Assembly (NCBI RefSeq): GCF_014395975.1
Contig: NZ_CP060714.1
Location: 3,286,001-3,350,000, forward strand
Length of the DNA stretch: 64,000 nt
Reading direction: 5' to 3'
Source: Diaphorobacter ruginosibacter
GTDB lineage: Bacteria > Pseudomonadota > Gammaproteobacteria > Burkholderiales > Burkholderiaceae_C
Shown: positions 58,972 through 64,000 of the stretch, piece after piece
Layout of the letters: every line of letters begins with the position of its first letter
Numbering within the stretch: position 1 is the stretch's first letter
Program-made: the position numbers and the translations under genes
The notes under the pieces: generated by a model
Database searches by the model: none
Told to the model about the DNA's origin: nothing
The model's input: only the letters and a program-made list of their open reading frames with translations

Positions 58972-60348
58972 TTAGCCAAAAAGCCGGGTTACATACCGGG
59001 TAACATCATTGAACAGGGCGATGGACATCATGACCATGAGCACCGCGACACCGCCGCGCTGCAGTCTATCCATCCAGACGTCGGAGATTCCGCGCCCTGT
59101 TACGCCTTCCCAAAGATAATACATCAGGTGCCCACCATCCAGAACGGGCAAAGGCAACAGGTTCAGTACGCCAAGGCTCACGCTGATCAGCGCCATGAAG
59201 ATCAGGTATTGCGTGAGTCCCATGCTGGCGGACTTTCCGGCGTAATCCGCAATGGTGAGCGGCCCGCTCAGATTCTTCACGGACGCCTGCCCTATCAGCA
59301 TGCGGCCCATCATGCGCAGCGTGAGCGCGGACACCTCCCAGGTGCGCTGCACGCCCTTCCAGATGCCTTCTGCGAAGCCGTAGTGCACGGTCACGAGCGC
59401 AGGCGCTTCGCCCACGAAAGCGCCGATACGACCAAAGGAACCATTTTCATCCTGCAACACTTCTGGCGTCACGGCAAGCTCGACCAGCTTACCCTCGCGC
59501 TCGACCAGCCAATCCTGGGTGAGCGGCTGGCCATCCTTCGCCGAATGACGGATCAGCTCCCGCAGCTGCTGGGCATCGACCACCTGCACCGCGCCGACGC
59601 GATGCACGAGGTCACCCTGCCTCAGGCCCGAGCGTGCGGCGGCGCTGTCCGGCACCAACTCTCCCAGCACCGGCTTGGTCCAGGGACTCAGGATACCGAT
59701 CTTGCGGAACAGTTCCAGGTCGGCATCGGTGGCGTTCAACGCAGCGAGGCCCAGCGTGATCTCGCGCGGCTCTGCGCCCGGGCGGCTCTGGATGCTCAAG
59801 CGCGCATCACTGCCATCCAGTGCGCCGCGCGTGAGCAGCCAGCGTACGTCCTCGAAGGATTGCACGGGCTCGATCTCGTCTTCTCCGAGCGCAGCGCCGA
59901 CTACCAGTTCGCCACCCTTGAGACCCGCGCGATCGGCCACGGAGCCGGCCACGGGATGGGCGAGAAGCGGCTTGGCCTCTTCCACGCCGGTCCAGTTGAC
60001 CACCGAGTACAGGATCACCGCCAGCAGCAGGTTGGCCAGCGGGCCGGCCGCGACGATCGCGGCGCGCGACCTGAGCGGCTGGGTGTTGAAGGCAAGATGG
60101 CGCTCCTCGGGCGCCACGGGAGCCTCGCGCTCATCGAGCATGCGCACGTAGCCTCCCAGCGGAAATGCCGCCAGGACGAATTCGGTGGGCGAGCCCTTCC
60201 TCTGCCAGCGCAGCAACGGCTTGCCAAAACCCACGGAGAAGCGAAGCACCTTCACGCCACACGCGACGGCCACGCGGTAGTGGCCGTACTCGTGCACGGC
60301 GATCAGGACGCCGAGCGCCACCACGAAGGCAACGATGGTCAGCAGCAT
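58972..60348 (-). CDS. rseP: RIP metalloprotease RseP
   Basis: RseP is a site-2 protease that cleaves membrane-bound anti-sigma factors such as RseA and clears signal-peptide remnants. The 458-residue membrane protein has the zinc motif HEYGH at residues 19-23, PDZ domains (LGELVPDSAAARSGLRQGDLVHRV in the second) and the third zinc ligand in LLPLPVLDGGHL near residue 405. It lies 38 bases downstream of dxr. Confidence 0.95.
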   Translation of the reverse strand: MLLTIVAFVVALGVLIAVHEYGHYRVAVACGVKVLRFSVGFGKPLLRWQRKGSPTEFVLAAFPLGGYVRMLDEREAPVAPEERHLAFNTQPLRSRAAIVAAGPLANLLLAVILYSVVNWTGVEEAKPLLAHPVAGSVADRAGLKGGELVVGAALGEDEIEPVQSFEDVRWLLTRGALDGSDARLSIQSRPGAEPREITLGLAALNATDADLELFRKIGILSPWTKPVLGELVPDSAAARSGLRQGDLVHRVGAVQVVDAQQLRELIRHSAKDGQPLTQDWLVEREGKLVELAVTPEVLQDENGSFGRIGAFVGEAPALVTVHYGFAEGIWKGVQRTWEVSALTLRMMGRMLIGQASVKNLSGPLTIADYAGKSASMGLTQYLIFMALISVSLGVLNLLPLPVLDGGHLMYYLWEGVTGRGISDVWMDRLQRGGVAVLMVMMSIALFNDVTRYVTRLFG

Positions 60349-60386
60349 GAGAACATCTCCCGAAATGAAGCGGATCGACCGGGCTG

Positions 60387-61559
60387 TCAGATCCTGGCGA
60401 CCGCCTCCTGGGCGGCTGCGCGGGTTTGCGCGTCAAGCGCCAGGAGAGCCTGCAGCGAATCCGGGTTGGACGGTATCACACGCTCCAAAGTTTCCAGATT
60501 GATACGATGAATTTGATCGAAGCGGATCTGCCCGGACAGGAAAGCCGCCACGGCCACCTCGTTGGCCGCATTCAGCACGGCCGTCGTGCCCGATGGAGCG
60601 CGCAGCGCCTGCCATGACAGGTGCAGACCGGGGAAGCGCACCGCGTCGGCCTCCTCGAAGGTGAGCGCCGCCAGTTGCCCGAAGTCGAGCCGGGGTGTAC
60701 CGCTTTCGATGCGCTCCGGCCAGGCAAGGCCCACGGCGATCGGCACCCGCATGTCGGGGGTACCCAGTTGCGCGATGATGGAGGCGTCCACGAACTGCAC
60801 CATCGAATGGATGATCTGCTGCGGATGGATCACCACCTTGATCTGCTCGGGAGCGAGATTGAACAGCCAGCGCGCCTCGATCACCTCGAGCGCCTTGTTC
60901 ATCATCGTGGCCGAATCGATGGAAATCTTGCGGCCCATGGCGAAGTTCGGATGGGCGCAGGCCTGATCGGGCGTCACGTCCCTGAGCGTCTTCGGGTCGC
61001 GCGTGCGGAATGGACCGCCCGAGGCCGTCAGCAGGATGTGGTCGACGCGACGGGCCCAGGTGGATGCATCCTCGGGCAGGCTCTGGAAGATGGCCGAGTG
61101 CTCGCTGTCGATGGGCAGCAGCGTCGCGCCGCCCTGCTTCACCGCATGCATGAAGACCTCGCCACCCACGACGATGGCCTCCTTGTTCGCCAGCAGCAGG
61201 CGCTTGCCAGCCCGCGCCGCCGCCATGCAGGACGCCAGCCCGGCCGCGCCGACGATGGCGGCCATGACAGCATCGACCTCGGGGTGCGCGGCAATCAACT
61301 CCAGCGCATCGGCCGACTGCAGAACTTCGGTCGCGATTCCGTTGGCCTTGAGCCTGTCTGCCAGTTCCTTCGCATGCGGGGCGCTTGCCATCACCGCGTA
61401 GCGCGGCTTGAACTGCGCACACTGCGCGAGCATCAGCTCGACGCGCGTGGACGCGCTCAGCGCAAAGACTTCATAGTGGTCGAGGTGGCGAGCCACCACG
61501 TCGAGCGTGTTGGTACCGATGGAGCCCGTGGAGCCCAGAACGGTCAGACGTTGTTTCAT
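60387..61559 (-). CDS. dxr: 1-deoxy-D-xylulose 5-phosphate reductoisomerase
   Basis: Dxr makes 2-C-methyl-D-erythritol 4-phosphate, the committed step of the MEP isoprenoid pathway. The 390-residue protein has the NADPH motif TVLGSTGSIGTNTLD at its N-terminus, LLANKEAIVVGG, the metal/substrate block LPIDSEHSAIFQ and NFAMGRKISIDSATMMNKALEVIEA. Its ATG overlaps the cdsA stop (ATGA at 61556-61559). It supplies precursors for the adjacent uppS product. Confidence 0.96.
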   Translation of the reverse strand: MKQRLTVLGSTGSIGTNTLDVVARHLDHYEVFALSASTRVELMLAQCAQFKPRYAVMASAPHAKELADRLKANGIATEVLQSADALELIAAHPEVDAVMAAIVGAAGLASCMAAARAGKRLLLANKEAIVVGGEVFMHAVKQGGATLLPIDSEHSAIFQSLPEDASTWARRVDHILLTASGGPFRTRDPKTLRDVTPDQACAHPNFAMGRKISIDSATMMNKALEVIEARWLFNLAPEQIKVVIHPQQIIHSMVQFVDASIIAQLGTPDMRVPIAVGLAWPERIESGTPRLDFGQLAALTFEEADAVRFPGLHLSWQALRAPSGTTAVLNAANEVAVAAFLSGQIRFDQIHRINLETLERVIPSNPDSLQALLALDAQTRAAAQEAVARI

Positions 61560-62410
61560 GCAGCAGCGAAATGAGTGAGCATCATGGCGAGCGGCAACGT
61601 GGGCAGGAGCGCATCGATGCGGTCGAGCACGCCGCCATGGCCGGGCAGCAGGTTGCTGCTGTCCTTCATGCCGGCGCTTCGCTTGACCAGCGACTCGACC
61701 AGATCACCCACGACGCTCATCGCCGCCATGAAGACCACGCCCAGCAACAGGAGCCAGTAGCCCTTGGCCGCAAGGCGCGAATAGAAACTGGCCACCGTTG
61801 CCTGACTGGAGGCATCGAGTGCAACCCAGACAATGGCCAATACGGCGACACCCGCCATGCCGCCCCAGACACCCTCCCAGCTCTTGCCGGGACTGATGGC
61901 GGGCGCCAGCTTGTTTCTTGTGAACTTCAGGCCGAAGGCACGGCCCGCGAAATAGGCAAAGATGTCCGCCGCCCAGACAAGGGCCAGGATCGACAGCAGA
62001 TAGTTGACACCCACCTGGCGCGCCTGCACCACGGCAAGCCATGTCACCCAGAGGGCGAGCACGCCGCCCACAAGGCGTACGGAACGGGCAATCTTCGGCC
62101 AGCCCGCCACGCCGCCGCGCAGCAGGAAGGCACCGCCCAGCACCCAGCAGGCGCCGGCAAGGGTCCAGAGGGAGGCGAGCGGGGCCTGTATCCAGCCGAA
62201 CTGCCAGCTCGCACCGCACATCGCAAGGCACACGGCGCCGGTGGCGACGGCACCCGTGCCGCCCAGGCCGTTCAGGCGTCCCCATTCCCATGCGCCGGCG
62301 GCCACCAGGACGAGCAGCACGATGGTGAAGGGCACGGTGTTCGCATGGAACAGCGCCGGCAGCAGGATGGCCAGCAGCACCAGGGCAGTTATGACACGTT
62401 GTTTGAGCAT
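61556..62410 (-). CDS. cdsA: phosphatidate cytidylyltransferase CdsA
   Basis: CdsA makes CDP-diacylglycerol for phospholipid synthesis. The 284-residue protein has about seven to eight hydrophobic segments and the family signature near the C-terminus (SLVKRSAGMKDSSNLLPGHG, then GVLDRIDALL). ISPGKSWEGVWGG, another conserved block, is near residue 180. It lies between uppS and dxr, 30 bases after uppS. Confidence 0.95.
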   Translation of the reverse strand: MLKQRVITALVLLAILLPALFHANTVPFTIVLLVLVAAGAWEWGRLNGLGGTGAVATGAVCLAMCGASWQFGWIQAPLASLWTLAGACWVLGGAFLLRGGVAGWPKIARSVRLVGGVLALWVTWLAVVQARQVGVNYLLSILALVWAADIFAYFAGRAFGLKFTRNKLAPAISPGKSWEGVWGGMAGVAVLAIVWVALDASSQATVASFYSRLAAKGYWLLLLGVVFMAAMSVVGDLVESLVKRSAGMKDSSNLLPGHGGVLDRIDALLPTLPLAMMLTHFAAA

Positions 62411-62440
62411 CCGTCAGCCCTCCGTCGGTCGATTGCGGGA

Positions 62441-63178
62441 TCAGGTCTGCACGGAGGCGGACCGCGATGATTTCTGCACCTGCGCCGAGGTCTTCCCGAA
62501 GCGGCGTTCGCGCGAGGCGTATGCAGCGATCGCCTCGTCCAGCGCAGCCTCATCGAACTCGGGCCAGAGACGGTCGCTGAAGACCAGCTCGGAGTATGCG
62601 CATTGCCACAGCAGGAAGTTGCTGATGCGCATCTCGCCACCGGTGCGGATCAGCAGATCCGGATCGGCCACATGCGACAGCGCCATGGCGCGGTCAAGGC
62701 CGGCTTCCGTGATCGGCTCGCCGCGTTCGGCAAGCGCCGCGGCTGCCTGCGCGATGTCCCAGCGGCCACCATAGTTGAAGCATACGTTCAGGACAAGCCG
62801 TGTGTTGCCCGCGGTGATGGCTTCGGCCTGCTGCAGGCCGGCACGTACCTTCTCGGAGAGGCTCGCCTTGTCGCCCACGAAGTGCAGTTGCACGCCGTCC
62901 TTGTGGAGATCGGGCACCTCGCGTGCCAGCGCCTTGGCCAGCAGGTCCATGAGCCCCGAAACCTCATCCGCCGGGCGGTTCCAGTTCTCGGAGGAAAAGG
63001 CGAACACGGTGAGCACGCCCACGCCACGTTCGGCGCAGGCACGGGCGCAGCGGCGCAGCGAATCGACGCCCTGCTTGTGGCCCGCAAGGCGCGGCAGCAG
63101 GCGGCGTGTGGCCCAGCGACCATTGCCATCCATGACGATGGCGATGTGGTGCGGAACCGCACTCGATGATGAATTCAT
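62441..63178 (-). CDS. uppS: undecaprenyl diphosphate synthase UppS
   Basis: UppS builds the C55 lipid carrier of peptidoglycan and O-antigen. The 245-residue protein has the opening HHIAIVMDGNGRWA with the catalytic Asp, the HKQGVDSLRRC helix, FAFSSENWNRP and the C-terminal RTGGEMRISNFLLWQCAYSE. It lies between frr and cdsA, 30 bases from each. Confidence 0.96.
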   Translation of the reverse strand: MNSSSSAVPHHIAIVMDGNGRWATRRLLPRLAGHKQGVDSLRRCARACAERGVGVLTVFAFSSENWNRPADEVSGLMDLLAKALAREVPDLHKDGVQLHFVGDKASLSEKVRAGLQQAEAITAGNTRLVLNVCFNYGGRWDIAQAAAALAERGEPITEAGLDRAMALSHVADPDLLIRTGGEMRISNFLLWQCAYSELVFSDRLWPEFDEAALDEAIAAYASRERRFGKTSAQVQKSSRSASVQT

Positions 63179-63208
63179 GGACAGGGGAAAATCAGGTTCC
63201 GACGCGCG

Positions 63209-63769
63209 TCAGATCGCCAGGATTTCCTGTTCCTTGGCGGCCACGAGCACGTCGATGTCGGCAATGTGCTTGTCGGTGAGCTTCTGGATCTCGGCTTCCG
63301 AACGCTTCTGATCGTCTTCGGAGGCTTCCTTGTCCTTGACCAGCTTCTTCACACCTTCGTTGGCGTCGCGACGCAGGTTGCGGATCGCGATCTTGGAATT
63401 CTCGCCCTCGGTGCGCGCAAGCTTGGTCATCTCCTTGCGGCGCTCCTCGCTCATCGGAGGCATGGGGACGCGGATCAGGTCGCCCATGGACGCCGGATTC
63501 AGGCCCAGGTCGCTCTCGCGGATGGCCTTCTCGATCTTTGCGCCCATGTTCTTTTCCCAGGGCTGCACGCTGATCGTGCGGGCATCCAGCAGAGACACAT
63601 TGGCCACCTGCGACAGCGGCACCATGGAGCCGTAGTACTCGACATGGATGGTGTCCAGCAGCTGCGGGTTGGCACGGCCGGTGCGGACCTTGGAGAGATT
63701 GTTCTTGAGAGCCTCGATGGACTGGTCCATCTTGGTCTGGGTGGTTTTCTTGATATCGGCAATGGTCAT
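63209..63769 (-). CDS. frr: ribosome recycling factor
   Basis: Frr releases ribosomes after termination together with EF-G. The 186-residue protein has the standard length, the N-terminal helix IKKTTQTKMDQSIEALKNNLSKVRTGRANPQLLDTI-type region (KVRTGRANP visible) and the C-terminal arm VKDKEASEDDQKRSEAEIQKLT. It is 45 bases downstream of pyrH, the usual pair. Confidence 0.97.
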   Translation of the reverse strand: MTIADIKKTTQTKMDQSIEALKNNLSKVRTGRANPQLLDTIHVEYYGSMVPLSQVANVSLLDARTISVQPWEKNMGAKIEKAIRESDLGLNPASMGDLIRVPMPPMSEERRKEMTKLARTEGENSKIAIRNLRRDANEGVKKLVKDKEASEDDQKRSEAEIQKLTDKHIADIDVLVAAKEQEILAI

Positions 63770-63814
63770 ATGGTTCTCCTCAGCGGGGCGCGGATCACGA
63801 AGGCTGAAAAACCC

Positions 63815-64000
63815 TCAAGCGTACACCAGTGTGCCTTCGTCTTCACCCATGACCACACGCTTGAGTGCGCCGGGCTTCACGATCGAGAACACGCGGATCG
63901 GCAGGCGCTGGTCGCGGCACAGCGCGAATGCGGTCGCGTCCATGATGCCGAGATTGCGCGTGATGGCCTCGTCGAAAGTGAGCTGGGAATAACGGGTCGC
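63815..64000 (-). CDS. pyrH: UMP kinase, C-terminal 61 residues only
   Basis: The right edge cuts this gene; only the last 61 codons are in the window. The segment ATRYSQLTFDEAITRNLGIMD-like region (TFDEAI, LGIMDATAFALCRDQ, LPIRVFSI and a final LVYA) matches the C-terminal nucleotide-binding part of bacterial UMP kinase, which makes UDP. Position before frr supports it. Confidence 0.95.
   Translation of the reverse strand, partial: ATRYSQLTFDEAITRNLGIMDATAFALCRDQRLPIRVFSIVKPGALKRVVMGEDEGTLVYA

Noticed and set aside
1..64000. CRISPR arrays, tRNA or rRNA genes, insertion sequences, prophage genes, integrase or att sites
   Set aside because: Scanned for regularly spaced repeats, cloverleaf-type stretches and transposase or integrase motifs; none found.

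Overview
The window looks like chromosomal DNA of a GC-rich betaproteobacterium, most likely a member of the Comamonadaceae (Burkholderiales). The evidence is the pyrH-frr-uppS-cdsA-dxr-rseP-bamA-skp-lpxD-fabZ-lpxA-lpxB-rnhB gene order, a TctCBA transporter with a Bug-type receptor, a 3-hydroxybutyrate oligomer hydrolase, a complete Sox cluster and an IPTL/PEP-CTERM-like C-terminal tail. No rRNA, tRNA, CRISPR array, insertion sequence or phage gene was seen.

Layout. 1-7.7 kb (minus strand): a sigma54-type operon livJGFHM for branched-chain amino acid (or related amide) uptake, followed by a lipoprotein 3-hydroxybutyrate oligomer hydrolase and an edge-truncated alpha/beta hydrolase. A good -24/-12 promoter and three similar 11-bp sites precede livJ, directly downstream of a sigma54 activator gene. 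7.9-17.8 kb (minus): a thiosulfate-oxidation operon, cytochrome c-soxC-soxD-soxY-soxZ-soxA-soxX-soxB-yeeE, ending with the sigma54 activator coupled to yeeE by a GTGA overlap. 18.1-20.8 kb: sulfur accessory genes (thioredoxin-like, SoxH-like metallo-beta-lactamase, periplasmic DsrE-like) and an ArsR regulator. 21.1-26.6 kb: tctA-tctB-tctC with the divergent two-component genes tctD-tctE; tctE has a probable one-base G-tract frameshift at its 3' end. 26.7-30.3 kb: Hsp15, a LysR/MFS divergent pair and a small CopD-like membrane protein. 30.3-30.8 kb: a 468-bp nested inverted repeat. 31-36.3 kb: a MarR-controlled EmrAB/NodT tripartite efflux operon.

36.3-44.3 kb (minus) is the most unusual part. 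A tightly coupled five-gene operon encodes a SapC-like protein, a GNAT-like acyltransferase, a fatty-acyl-AMP ligase, a free-standing acyl carrier protein and a cytochrome P450. Immediately upstream on the same strand is a large secreted beta-repeat protein with a C-terminal sorting-like tail, expressed from an AT-rich leader. This is the best candidate in the window for an undescribed acyl-modification or secondary-metabolite system. 44.3-51.1 kb holds a MocR regulator, two unrecognised genes, a NAPE-PLD-like hydrolase, and a diheme cytochrome c paired with an exported berberine-bridge-like flavoenzyme. 51.1-64.0 kb is conserved housekeeping: an rRNA/tRNA methyltransferase, rnhB, the lipid A and outer-membrane assembly genes, isoprenoid and phospholipid genes, frr and the 3' end of pyrH.

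All functions are assigned from motifs and context read by eye; no database search was run.
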